A stretch of DNA of 64,000 nucleotides from Symsagittifera roscoffensis (lineage: Eukaryota > Xenacoelomorpha > Acoela > Convolutidae), in assembly GCF_963678635.1 (NCBI RefSeq), contig NC_087062.1, positions 30,094,833 to 30,158,832 of the forward strand, written 5' to 3'. The notes under the pieces were generated by a model, which saw only the letters and a list, made by a program, of their open reading frames with translations, was not told the DNA's origin and did no database searches. A program made the position numbers and the translations under genes. Every line of letters begins with the position of its first letter. Positions within the stretch are counted from its first letter, which is position 1. Shown here piece after piece: positions 11,263-22,011 of the stretch.

Positions 11263-12364
11263 CTTTAGTAGACTACACTTTGGCTAGCACAGACAAAACA
11301 AAAAAAGGTAGCAGCTTTCCACAAAACATTTCTTAGTAAACTGTCTTGCAAGTGCTTGAAGCGAGCAAAAGATAGACTTGACAGCTTCTGGAGGAATCTA
11401 CCGAAAAAAATGCATCCGAAAAACTTTCATACAAAGAACTAAATGAACTCAATCCAAGGAACCACTCGAAAAAGATGAATTCGTGTGAGTACTTGCTAAT
11501 TTTACCAAAAGACAACTGGCCACTAGGGCGAATGCTAAAAGTTTCTACTGGCTCGGGTAAACTTAACACAGCACTAGCGCTCTTGCCCTCGTAACTCCAA
11601 AAAAGGATATTTAAGACTACTACTTTAGTTGATTTACAACAAAAAAAATGAGCTCAACCCCTTCCCCTTCGACTTCAAACTAAGACCTCCATCCGCTCCC
11701 ACGAGGATATTCATGGCTAGAATGGTCTCATATGAAATTTCAAGTTAGGTTTATAGTTCGACCGCCTTGAACGAAATTGGGTATGCTCTGATTTTCAGTC
11801 CAACTTCACTTTTAGTTTTGATTAAACAGTTTGCGAATTCTTCAATAGTTCATAATCCTCTCTATTTTCAAAAAAGCCTAATTTTGATTAAAAAATTACC
11901 TTTCAGAACGTTTTAGATGATATAATTGCACAGAAACTGGCTATTTTTGTATAGTTACTACTATCGAAATATATTGTTTCTTGTTGTCAGTTCTAAGCTT
12001 CGTATCAAAGTCAAACCCGGCAAAAAACTTCAAAGTGTGAAATCCATAAAAAGTGTTATCCATTATATCGCTTTCGAATTATAGCCGTGTCATAAAATAG
12101 TTTTTATCCGGTATCCATAGTCATTAGGAATCATCACAGAAATCGTATATATGCATAATAAAAACAAGGATAGCCGGTTACTGTGCAAGTAGCAGAGAAT
12201 TTTCCGACCATAGTTTGTAGAAAATTACGCATTAGAAAATTTTTTCAAAGTAGTGTAGTTTTTTTTGCTTGGCCTGATAAAAGGATCTGACGTAAAAGTA
12301 TAAGTTGTAAGCCTGCAAGCTCACTTTACTCGCTCCAATTAAGACGAAAATACAAAACTCAAAT
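11263..12364. other. Unassigned flank left of the Polinton-type element
   Basis: AT-rich sequence without a credible gene. The last ~230 bases (about 12140-12364) resemble the dispersed repeat also found near 51.6 kb and 55.4 kb ('acaaggatagccggtt', 'aagcctgc.....ctcgct'). Confidence 0.5.
12140..12364. repeat. Dispersed repeat, left half of a copy interrupted by the Polinton-type element
   Basis: Shares 'aaaacaaggatagccggtt' with about 51640 and the 'agtagtaagcctgctcgctcgc' type segment with 55440-55480. The right half of the same copy resumes at 27518 after the 6-bp target duplication. Confidence 0.6.
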
Positions 12365-12370
12365 TTGGGT
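12365..12370. repeat. Target-site duplication TTGGGT, left
   Basis: The six bases TTGGGT immediately precede the element end AGTAGTAT at 12371 and recur directly after the other end at 27512-27517. Six-base target duplications are the rule for Polinton/Maverick elements. Confidence 0.88.
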
Positions 12371-12384
12371 AGTAGTATGAGGGG

Positions 12385-12611
12385 CCGCCAGGGATCCTTC
12401 GGGAGGGGGGGGGGGCAAAATCACCTAAAATAAGACGTGGGCGTCTAAGATCCGACACCTAAGGGGTCCAAAATTATCTTGTAGTCAGCCGGCATTTTGC
12501 TGGTGGATTACAAGATCCTCACTTGAGGATCCAAATTTTTGGGTAGCCTCCCCCCTGAGGATTTTACTAAGAGTCATATACCCATGTAGCAAAATTCTAG
12601 ATCCCTGGCGG
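12385..12611. repeat. Subterminal nested inverted repeats (left end)
   Basis: CCGCCAGGGATC at 12385-12396 is repeated in inverse orientation as GATCCCTGGCGG at 12600-12611. Between them lie a run of about 12 G, the exact hairpin GATCCTCA-CT-TGAGGATC (around 12510-12530) and several GGATCC-like words. The same architecture is mirrored at the right end (about 27271-27497). This could be a binding or priming region for replication, or a small foldback repeat captured at each end. Confidence 0.7.
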
Positions 12612-13191
12612 ATAATTAAAGTAGGATCCTTAATTTTTTACATTCATTTTCTCAGTCTTTTTAAATTCAAGTTTCTTTTCCTTCTTTCATTCCTTCAGTA
12701 TGCATGATATTTTGACGCCGTCATTGACCGCTAACATTTCCCTTTAGTTTTGCTGGAACATTTCGTTCCAGCTTCGAATTCTATTTTGGTGTTTGAAATT
12801 ACTCTGCTTGGCTAAATCAAATTTCTCCCGTTGCGTTTGTTTATTGAATTTATAGCGGCGAGTAGAACTTAATTGGAAACAAAGACAAGTGGTATTTGCT
12901 CAAATTAGACCGGAAAAATTTTAGAAACAAATTGTCTATTACTGATTGTGGTAAGTATGCAAAATAAATTGAGCTTATTTTACAATTGAAATATAAATTT
13001 GGGTATGGTTTTTTTTTTGCAAATTAAGCTTTACAAATATTACAAGCAAAATATTAATCAGAGTGGGGTAATGCAAAAGTAAAAAGTTATTTTAGTTAAA
13101 TAATCATTGTCTAATTGGGAGCGGTTTAAAACCCTTTAACTTTTCTTGGCAATTACTGGAGAGTTATTTGCACTCTCCGAACTGGTATTAT
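12612..13191. other. Left-arm 3' flank of the polymerase gene
   Basis: Noncoding AT-rich sequence between the gene end and the element terminus; mirrored at 26694-27270. In both arms a second frame overlapping the gene's end reads a short Ser/Asn-rich tail ending in VIAKKS and a stop near 26748 (mirror about 13134). This may be the original C-terminus after an old frameshift shared by both arms. Confidence 0.5.
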
Positions 13192-13763
13192 CTAATTCAC
13201 TGCTATTTCCGTCAGCCGCCATAGTATTGTCACGTTCTTCTTGAGCCTCGAACGCAATGTAAGATTGTTTGGGTAAGGTTTATCTACAGTTTTAGAACTG
13301 TCAGCCAAATCTTCACGCAATTCTTTCTTTGTGTATTTCCTTCTGTTATACAGTCCCGGGTCTGGCGGTGACCAGTCCGAGTCATCAATATTTATTTCCC
13401 TTTGAAATGGCTGTTTATTAAAGTTATCAAAAATGGTGTTCGAAGAAGAATAAGGTTTATTTTCTAAACTACCATCCCAGTCGTCGAGTAAAATTTGGTT
13501 ATTAAATTCATCTTCGCGGGTCAAAAAGTGACCAAAAGGTAAACAGGTTACCAGGTCACCGAGGAGGAATCTCTTTGTGTCCAAAGCTGTTAACGCTAAT
13601 TTATTTATGTTGACAGTTTGTAGCTCGTGTTTTTTTGATCTGATACTCGTGTTTTTAACTCGAAATTTTCTGTGGTTGAATAGGGCGTCCTTAAAGCGAT
13701 CATGTGTCAGTTGTTTTTGTGCATACCAAGAGATTCCTTTCGCTGAGACTTTGTTGCTCCTAT
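13192..13763 (-). pseudogene. PolB exon 3, left arm (C-terminal end)
   Basis: Third exon of the left-arm polymerase gene, entered through a TTTTAG acceptor at 13764. It reads RSNKVSAKGISWYAQKQLTHD, then ALDTKRFLLGDLVTCLPFGH. In family-B polymerases of this group the equivalent segment ('..KG......L.HD.F......', 'DDKR.......T.pyGH') closes the thumb region. The frame is open from 13763 to the stop at 13192. The exon is almost unchanged in the right arm (26122-26693), the best-preserved part of the gene. Confidence 0.75.
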
Positions 13764-13871
13764 CTAAAACAAAAAAAAACAGAAATTGTGAAAGGTATTA
13801 AAGGTGCCAACCAATTTAATTATTTTTTCTGTCATTGGGTTTTTGGAATTTGGATAAATTTTACCACTTAC
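13764..13871 (-). other. Intron 2, left-arm polymerase gene (108 bp)
   Basis: Starts GTAAGTGG and ends in a T-rich tract plus TTTTAG, immediately before the conserved exon-3 frame. Same length and position as the right-arm intron 26014-26121. Confidence 0.75.
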
Positions 13872-16437
13872 TTTTGAGTTTAAGAGAATATAATTTCGGT
13901 TTGAGTGCTACAAATTCTCCAATCAAGTCTCCACCCATCTCGTCCTTGAACATTAGCACCTGTTTCTTGTAGGTTTCATTATACAGTGGTGATTGTTTGG
14001 GATAGTTCGAGAAGTCAAACAAGTGTCCCATTTCTTTTAGTTCCTCGTATATATCGTCACATTTTATCATATAAATAAAGCTATCAGTATCGGAGTATAA
14101 TAGCTCGAGATTAAAGTTTGGCTTCATTTGCACGTAGAGGGTTTCGGACATGTATTTTTTTGCAATGTCTAATATTACTGCGCCAACGATCGTTGGCTTA
14201 TCCCACCGGATTGAGCTCGGATTGAATGTTATTGTAGCAAGGAAGGATTTGGAATGACTTCAATGAGCTCTGGCACACCTTTTGCGGTAGCTCGATTTCG
14301 TTACGCACTATACTCATTTTTGTTCTGTTTCGTTTACTTTCCATCGTCTTGCCGAAAGATGAGTTTATTATGAGCTTATAAAAATTTTCCTCAAAATGTT
14401 CCTAGCCTTCTTTCTTTGCTCAGTGTTCATCTGTACAAAAGGCGCCATCCATTTACACTGTCGAAATTGCAGCACTCTATGAAGGTGAGTCACCTTCACA
14501 CCTAATTGTATGTAAAGCTGAAGGGTCAGATAATGCAAAATAAATCCTGACTTTTTTGTAGAGACTGTATAAGCTTAGGCACTTTGGGTAGACTGGTGAT
14601 ACCTAATTTTCCCATCATTTCCACTTGATTGGTACTCAAGTCAGTTATCTGTACATTTTTTTGATGGCGCGGGAGGATAGTCTTTGAAGTAGTCATGGAG
14701 CTCGTCGGGGAACTCGATATCTACCTCCGCTAGGTAACCCCACTCACTATCCTCTTCCGTCAGTAGTAGTTTAGGTATATCCACCGAGTCGTCCGCCCAT
14801 TTGAAATCGTTTAAGGGCAACGAGTAATTTTGCATGATACCTCCATAGAGATTATTTGCGTCGATGTTTACGATGAACGAATTTTCCGCATTTTTATCAT
14901 GGTCGTCAAGATCTGGTTGTTGGCTTTCCAGTATTTTCGGTCATATACAGACCACATTCCACCACGAATCATCCCCTCTACAAAGTGAAGGTGGTCGCGC
15001 TCGGTTAGCAATCGAAGATCTGCTCGGCAGATTTTAAGGAACACATCCCCCGCCAAGTTACTTGCGGTATAATAGTGCGCGCAATCGACTCCATATGTTT
15101 CATAGCATACGGATCGAAAAGCTTCGAACACAGAAGCAAGTAACAGCACATCGATAGAGAGGTACAGGTCGTGATAGTCACCAATTGAATTACAGCCGAA
15201 TTTAGTGAATACCATGATTGCATGGTTGAACTCTGATCGATCTACACTGACCTCACCGCCGGCTAGGCTATTCGTCCACAGTCTTCGGGCGGGTAATCGC
15301 GGTTCATTGAATTTCTTGAAGCTATCAATGTAGCTGTAGGGGTAGAACCCTTTTCGTTTCAAAAGATCGATTTTCTCTATTGAATGTCCTTTTGCTTTGA
15401 AGAAATTTTCCAATAGACTGAAATTATCAGGTGGCAAATTATTAACGAGTGTTGATAAGGAAGATTGCATGAACTTGTAGGAGTCGATAAATCTCAGATT
15501 CTCATACACATTTCTAATTTTTCCACTTTTATCGTAGAACGTTTTGATCCATACCGATATGGTTATTGAGATGAATTTTTCTTCGGTGCTCGGTATGACA
15601 GAGAAGACAGTGTGTGGGTTGCTTTTATTCAATGCTCGAATGATACAATGTAGGTCATAGTTTGCTAGATTGTGGGCAACTACAGGAATGAAATTAGTTG
15701 TCTTGCGGTTGATGTTGCATGTATTATGTGCCCACCCGAGAAACTTGTTGGTATAGTGACAGTGGTCTAATACCTTTTCCTCATCCCATGCAAAAGGCAA
15801 TTCGCATATCCAGCACTCGGATGTATCTTCTTTTCTTGTTTCTCTTTGCCCCGTGAACGCGTAATGTCTTCTTTTTTCATTGTAAACTTCCTTTGCAAGC
15901 GTTTCCAAGCTCAGTAACAGATGTTCGATACTGTCAGGTCCCCTTTTCAACTCGAACTTGACCACCTCGGGGTTTCCAAATTCTACAGCTGCGAATGCAT
16001 ACCCGTAGTTCTGGTGTTTTTCGATAAGGTGAGTGTTCGATTTTTCGTTGTCAGGCTCTGGGCCAGCTACGGGTACAATTAATGACTCCAAGTCGAAGTA
16101 TACTATACGTGGTACAAAAGATCGTGCACCAAAAATTTTAAACACATGTCGATCATTGTCGGGCCCGGGCATCGTGATTTCAATGCCATCTTGTCGATAG
16201 CAAATTTCTTGATGTCGACGTAGAATGTCGTTGGAAGTGCAAGTTTGGAAGCAAATTCGGCAGATTTCATTTCTGTCGCGTGGTGCTCTTTTGCGAATAA
16301 AGTTGACCAGCTTTGTCAGGTCGTTGATTAGCACATAGTGATATGCAGAACCGTCGGAAAGAAGCAGCAAGTCCATCACAAATGTACAATTTAGCTCTTT
16401 TGAAACCCGGATTGGTATCAGCTCTTCTGACTGGTAC
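13872..16437 (-). pseudogene. Protein-primed-type family-B DNA polymerase, main exon, left arm
   Basis: Exonuclease and polymerase domains of a DNA_pol_B_2-type enzyme. 14868-16379 is open: a CxxC...HxxxxC finger near its start, exonuclease I YFDLESL, exonuclease II HNLANYDLHCI, and exonuclease III YHDLYLSIDVLLL. Between exo I and exo II sits CWICELPF...DHCHYTNKFLGWAHNTCN, an endonuclease-VII-like Cys/His module. After a one-base loss near 14930 the frames continue with motif A (NNLYGG followed by IMQNYSLP), motif B (NSSFGK, shifted frame near 14360) and motif C YSDTDSFIYMI at 13861-14151, with the KPKLYSL box after it. Left-arm lesions: near 14930, 14660 and 14390, plus a 10-base deletion near 14250. 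The gene is dead as it stands. Confidence 0.88.
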
Positions 16438-16560
16438 CTAAATAAGAGAAGGAAAAAAAAGTTAACTTTATTTGAAATTTAATAAACTTCTAGGTCATGG
16501 TTGATTTTTTTTTAATAGAAAAATTTTCTGGAAGAAATTTGAAATGTCAAATAAACTTAC
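16438..16560 (-). other. Intron 1, left-arm polymerase gene (123 bp)
   Basis: Donor G|GTAAGTTT at 16560 and acceptor TTATTTAG|G at 16438. Splicing joins ...INVFR to YQSEELIPIR in frame. The left arm keeps the in-phase acceptor; the right arm has lost it (see 23312-23436). Confidence 0.78.
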
Positions 16561-17848
16561 CGAAATACGTTGATTTGAACATTGTTCAATATTTCAATTC
16601 TTCTTATTTCCAGAATGCTCATTGGCATCTCAAAATCTCTTGAATCTTCACTATCTGTTTCATCTCTCGCTGTCTTGCATCTGGTTGCCTTTGTGGGGGT
16701 TCCTCCGCGTTCCCTTCATCTTGATTGTCGTTGACGGCAACGACGACAACATCCCTATCAGACTCTCCTTTTACTTCATCATCATCGCTGTCTTCGTCCT
16801 CGCTGTCTTCTTCTTTATACGTTGCACATTTGGTCTTCTTTCGGTATGCCTGAGAATATGCGTATAGAGGTGGACCATGTTTGAGGTGATAGGCTGCAAT
16901 GAAGCAATACAGAAAGCATTTATCGTTCGTCTTTGTTTCTATATTTACAAGGTTGAAGTTCTGTTTTTTGAGACCAAGGGGTAGCGGCAAGTAGCTTCCT
17001 GCGCGCATTGGAGACAGTTTAGCGAAATTGATAGTAACTTTTGAAATTCTTTCAATTATCCACCCACTTCCATGAGAAGCGAAGCAGTTGATGGAGTTGA
17101 GCATATGTTCAATCATCTCAATGTACTGCCCCTGTTCCAGACCACCATAGTTGACACGTACCATCTCGGTGTTCAAGGAAAGTGTGATTTTCTCAACATT
17201 GGGTTCTTCTTCGTTTTCCACGGTAGGGTGTTTCATCAAGCTCACTTCAACTGAGAATTGCACCTTAATTGATCCGTTTTGCGAGTGCTCGAATATGAAG
17301 TCATCAATGACTTCTTTGTTTCGCATCATGAAATCGAGCAGGTCGATTTCATTCTCGTCGAAATTTAGTTGATATTTCTTCAAATTGCCATTGAAAGCGG
17401 TTTGACTCTCAGTCAAAATTGACCGAGTGCTTTGAGGTACTCGCCGCGTTGTTGATGAACCTTCGATTGCGATAGTCTCATTGCTACCACCACCACCACC
17501 ACCACCACCACCACCGGTTGAAGTAGAGCCAGCATCCGAATCCCAGACTGGAAGTCCATGGCGGTTGTTCATGTGACTCTGATATTTTTGCAAGCTCATA
17601 AACACTGTTCTGCAAATTGCACAGTGCTTGTTTCCTGATCTACCGTGATCGATTTCAATGTGCTGAATAGTTTCAGCCACCGAACTGAACTCCTCAAGGC
17701 AGTCATCGCATTTGACTCTGACGGCTGCAATCGGCGCATGAAGGTTGTGGACTGTCTTCTTATGACGTCGTAGGTTTTTAGCAGAGCCCAGAACCGCATC
17801 ACACAGATGACATGCGAGATTGGTTTTAGTTTTAGAAGAATTAGGCAT
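16561..17848 (-). pseudogene. Zinc-finger N-terminal exon of the polymerase gene, left arm
   Basis: Starts at the ATG at 17848 (MPNSSKTK). Three C2H2 fingers follow in about the first 100 residues: CHLC...HKKTVH, CDDC...HIEIDH and CAIC...HMNNRH. Then a run of 10 glycines, a mixed alpha/beta region, and an acidic stretch (EEDSEDEDSDDDE). The frame is open to 16619 but a one-base deletion near 16637 shifts it just before the exon's end; the other frame carries the conserved EMPLSIL-like/INVF end found in the right arm. Proteins with C2H2 fingers ahead of a PolB of this kind are common in invertebrate genomes; the fingers probably bind DNA or terminal protein (inference). Confidence 0.82.
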
Positions 17849-19905
17849 TGTTTTGTTGATTTCCTTTCAAAAGTTTATGATTTGAGAAAAATTCAAACTG
17901 GTCTGATTAATCAGAAGAAAGTTTTTGAATAAAGAATTTTTGTTTCAATCAAGAACTGCTGAAATTCAGAAAGCAAAAGACAAAAGTGAATTTTTAGTTT
18001 GGGGTTAAAATCTTAATTGTTTTCCAACCACAAGCGTAGGTGAATTATAGTTGTTGATTAGCGGTTTTATTTTCCTTTTCGGTTATATTAGTCAGTCCTG
18101 TTAAGGAAATAATCATTACTGAGACCTGGTGGTTTGACTAATTCCTTTCAAGTATATAGAGTTAACTTCAAGTCTTGCTTAAACACCTATCCCCTAGTAC
18201 ACTTAGTTTGAAGTGACTAATATTTCTGTAGGCAGGTATATAAAAGGAATTACAGCTAACCACCACGGTAAAAGAAGGAATTGAAGGGGATTCTATTAGG
18301 GTTGCAGGGTTGCTTGGAATTGGCTGAGTACAGTTCTGAACCCCATAACTTTTGATCTGAATAAGATAGACAGTTCACCATGGGGATCTTTTCTGTTGTC
18401 CTGTGACAGGTTAAACCAGTAGCCTAGAAATTTTTTAATTGTAGTCAATAAACGAGATAAAAAAATTATAATTGCCAAGTACAAAAAATGGAAAAATTTG
18501 AAAAAAATGAAAAAAAACTAAAAATAAAAAATTTTCTGTTTCTAGCTTGAAATTGTTCAATTTTGCAGGCAATCGACCAGGAAAGAGTGTACACACGCTG
18601 GATTATGTTCAGATAGCCGATCAGAACAATTTTCAGAAAAGTTTCTGATCCCTATGGTAGGGCAACAAGGTGGTTGGCAAATTTTTGCTAAAAGCTATAA
18701 TTTATAATTGAGACGAAAAAACTCTGCTGAAAATTAATGTAAATATTTGAAAAATTTTGAAAAAATTGAAAAAAAATTGAAATTAAAAAAAATTATTTTT
18801 TATTATTCTCTAATGTTTAATTATGGTTCCCACCGATCAGGAAAGGTTAACGACGCAATTAAACACTTTCTAAAATTCACTAGAAGCGATATTCGAAAAG
18901 GTGAAATTTTCACTTGGGTGTCTAGAACGTGAACCCTGATGAAATTCGAATGTTTTTTGTATCCATCAGCATCCCTGAACCATCGCGAAAAACGCATTAT
19001 TTTTGCTTAAAAACAACTCCTTCACGGTGAATTTTCATTTTTTCGATTTTCGGAATTTTGAACTACATTAAAAATAAAATTTTTTAACTTAACAAAAGCG
19101 AACCAATTGATTTGCGTAGAAACATAGGTTCAGAGCGTCAAGTTTTCTAGTTCGGAATAAAAGATTTTGCTGATTTCTTTTTCAAAAAATTGTTATTCTT
19201 GAAATTTTCATGTTTTTCTAAAAATAGGATTTTGACTAACTCAAGGTTCTGAAACCAATAATTTTTGATCTGATAAAGATAGACGCTTGGTTAGGTGGAC
19301 CGTTTCTGTTCTCCTATAATAGGGCAAGCTATAGGGATCATTAATTGTTCAACTAGATTATTGGTAGAGTAAGAAATGAGTTGTGAATATTTTTGGGATG
19401 AAAAAGAAAAATTAATTAAAATTTCAAAATTAACATTTATCTAAAATTCGTTTCCAATGGTTTGCTATCATTTTTTTTGTCGTACTGAGAAACAAAGGGT
19501 GTCCTACATTTAGTCGATTGTAACAAAACTTTCCTTATCTTTTTCAAAATTAAAAGATTTTAAAGGAACATTCCACCTGATACTCTATCTATCTCTTTCT
19601 CGATTTTTCTTATCGATTGAGTTTGATTGAAAACATTACACTCAAATTTAATTTACTCAATTGACACAGAAATCATAAAATATATACACATATATACAAA
19701 CAGAAATCAAACTGATTTGATAAAAAGTGAAAGCAACACATCAAACCAAAACAAGCTCCATAATTTTAATAAATCAAAACATTTTTAAAAATAGCAATTA
19801 GTTTTTAAAAGTTTTCTTAAAACGGATTGAATACAATCTTACGTTTTTTGGGCACACAGCAAGCATTGATAGGCGGCCGGGTCTTCCCCCACCATATTTT
19901 GATAA
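17849..19905. other. Left half of the inner divergent spacer
   Basis: AT-rich, no credible gene. Contains the presumed outward promoter of the left-arm gene; its mirror is 19937-22011. In the left arm 17870-18300 has no clear TATA-type choice. Weak open frames here are mirror images of each other and lack motifs. Confidence 0.6.
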
Positions 19906-19972
19906 TAAAACCAAAAACTTTATAAATTAGTTTTTTTATCAAAATATGCTGGGGGAAGACCCGGCCGCCTAT
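19870..19972. repeat. Centre of the palindrome
   Basis: The arms converge as 'gataggcggccgggtcttccccc' (left) and its complement (right), with a central non-palindromic core of about 30 bases around 19908-19936 that still contains short AAAAAC/TTTTTT complementarity. This is the fold point of a copy-back molecule or the junction of two inverted copies. Confidence 0.85.
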
Positions 19973-22011
19973 CAATGCTTGCTATGCGCCCAAAAAACGT
20001 AAAATTGTATTCAATCCGTTTTAAGAAAACTTTTGAAAACTGTTTGCTATTTTTAAAATTGTTTTGATTTATTAAAATTATGGAGCTTGTTTTGGTTTGA
20101 TGTGTTGCTTTCACTTTTTATCAAATCAGTTTGATTTCTGTTTGTATATATATGTATATATTTTATGATTTCTGTGTCAATTGAGTAAATTAAATTTGAG
20201 TGCAATGTTTTCAATCAAACTCAATCGATAAGAAAAATCAAGAAAGAGATAGATAGAGTATCAGGTAGAATGTTCCATTAAAATCTTTTAATTTTGAAAT
20301 AGATAAGGAAAGTTTTGTTACAATCTTCTAAATGTAGGACATCTTTTGTTTACCAGTACGACAAAAAAAATCATAGCAAACCATTGGAAACAAAAATTTA
20401 GGTTAATGTTAATTTTGAAATTTTGTTTAATTTTTCTTTTTCATCCCAAAAATATTCACAAGTCATTTCTTACTCCACCAATAATCTAGTTGAATAATTA
20501 ATGATCCCTATAGCTTGCGCTATTATAGGAGAACAGAAACGATCCATCTAACCAAGCGTCTATCTTTATCAGATCAGAAATTATCGGTTTCAGAACCTTG
20601 AATTAGTCAAAATCCTATTTTTAGAAAAATATGAAAATTTCAAAAATAACAATTTTTTGAAAAAGAAATCAGCAAAATCTTTTATTCCGAACTGGAAAAC
20701 TTGACGTTCTGAACCTATGGTTCTATGCAAATCAATTGGTTTGCTTTTGTTAAGTTAAAAAATTTTATTTTTAATGTAGTTCAAAGTTCCGAAAATCGAA
20801 AAAATGAAAATTCACCGTGAAGGATTTTTTTTTGAAGCAAAAATAATGCGTTTTTCGCGATGTTCGCCCGAAGAACGAATTATGGTTCAGCGATGCTGAT
20901 GGATACAAAAAACATTCGAATTTCATCTCGGTTCACGTTCTAGACACCCAAGTGAAAATTTCACTTTTTCGAATATCGCTTCTAGTGAACTTTAGAAAGT
21001 GTTTAATTGCGTCGTTAACCTTTCCTGATCGGTGGGAACCATAATTAAACATTAGAGAAGAACAAAAAATATATATTTTTTTTAATTTCAATTTTTTTCG
21101 ATTTTCTCAAATTTTTTCAAATATTTACATTATTTTTCGGCAGAGTTTTTTCGTCTCAATTATAAATTATAGCTTTTAGCAAAAATTTGCTATACCACCT
21201 TGTTGCCCTACCATAAGGAAACAGAAACTGTTCTGAAAATTGTTCTGATCGGCTATTTGAACATAATCCAGCGTGTGTACACTCTTTCCTGGTCGATTGC
21301 CTGCAAAATTGAACAATTTCAAGCTAGAAACAGAAAATTTTTTATTTTTAGTTTTTTTCATTTTTTTCAAATTTTTCCATTTTTTGTACTTGGCAATTAT
21401 AACTTTTTTATCTCGTTTATTGACTACAATTAAAAAATTTCTAGGCTACTGGTTTAACCTGTCACAGGACAACAGAAAAGATCCCCATGGTGAACTGTCT
21501 ATCTCATTCAGATCAAAAGTTATGGGGTTCAGAACTGTACTCAGCCAATTCCAAGCAACCCTGATAGAATCCCCTGCAATTCCTTCTTTTACCTAGGTGG
21601 TTAGCTGTAACTCCTTTTATATACCTGCCTACAGAAATATTAGTCACTTCAAACTAAGTGTACTAGGGGATAGGTGTTTAAGCAAGACTTGAAGTTAACT
21701 CTATATACTTGAAAGGAATTAGTCAAACCACCAGGTCTCAGTAATGATTATTTCCTTAACAGGACTGACTAATATAACCGAAAAGGAAAAAAAAACCGCT
21801 AATCAACAACCATAATTCACCTACGCTTGTGGTTGGAAAACAATTAAGATTTTAACCCCAAACTAAAAATTCACTTTTGTCTTTTGCTTTCTGAATTTCA
21901 GCAGTTCTTGATTGAAACAAAAATTCTTTATTCAAAAACTTTCTTCTGATTAATCAGACCAGTTTGAATTTTTCTCAAATCATAAACTTTCGAAAGGAAA
22001 TCAACAAAACA
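19937..22011. other. Right half of the inner divergent spacer
   Basis: Mirror of 17849-19905, AT-rich and without a credible gene. Leads into the right-arm start codon in the context AAAACAATGCC. Confidence 0.6.

Larger units (their letters stand above)
12371..19921. repeat. Left arm of the 15.1-kb palindrome
   Basis: Inverse complement of the right arm from terminus to centre. Clear anchor pairs: AGTAGTAT at 12371 with ATACTACT at 27504; CCGCCAGGGATC at 12385 with its complement near 27486-27497; start codons at 17848 and 22012; 'cgggtcttccccc' near 19880 with 'gggggaagacccg' near 19950. Confidence 0.95.

Noticed and set aside
13577-13801. Cys/Phe-rich 74-codon plus-strand frame with a membrane-like look (mirror 26084-26308 minus)
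   Set aside because: Antisense of PolB exon 3, whose sense frame has family motifs.
16622-17372. Plus-strand frames opposite the left-arm zinc-finger exon (and their mirrors near 22500-23333 minus)
   Set aside because: Exact antisense shadows of the coding exon; the hydrophobic one is the complement of the acidic stretch.
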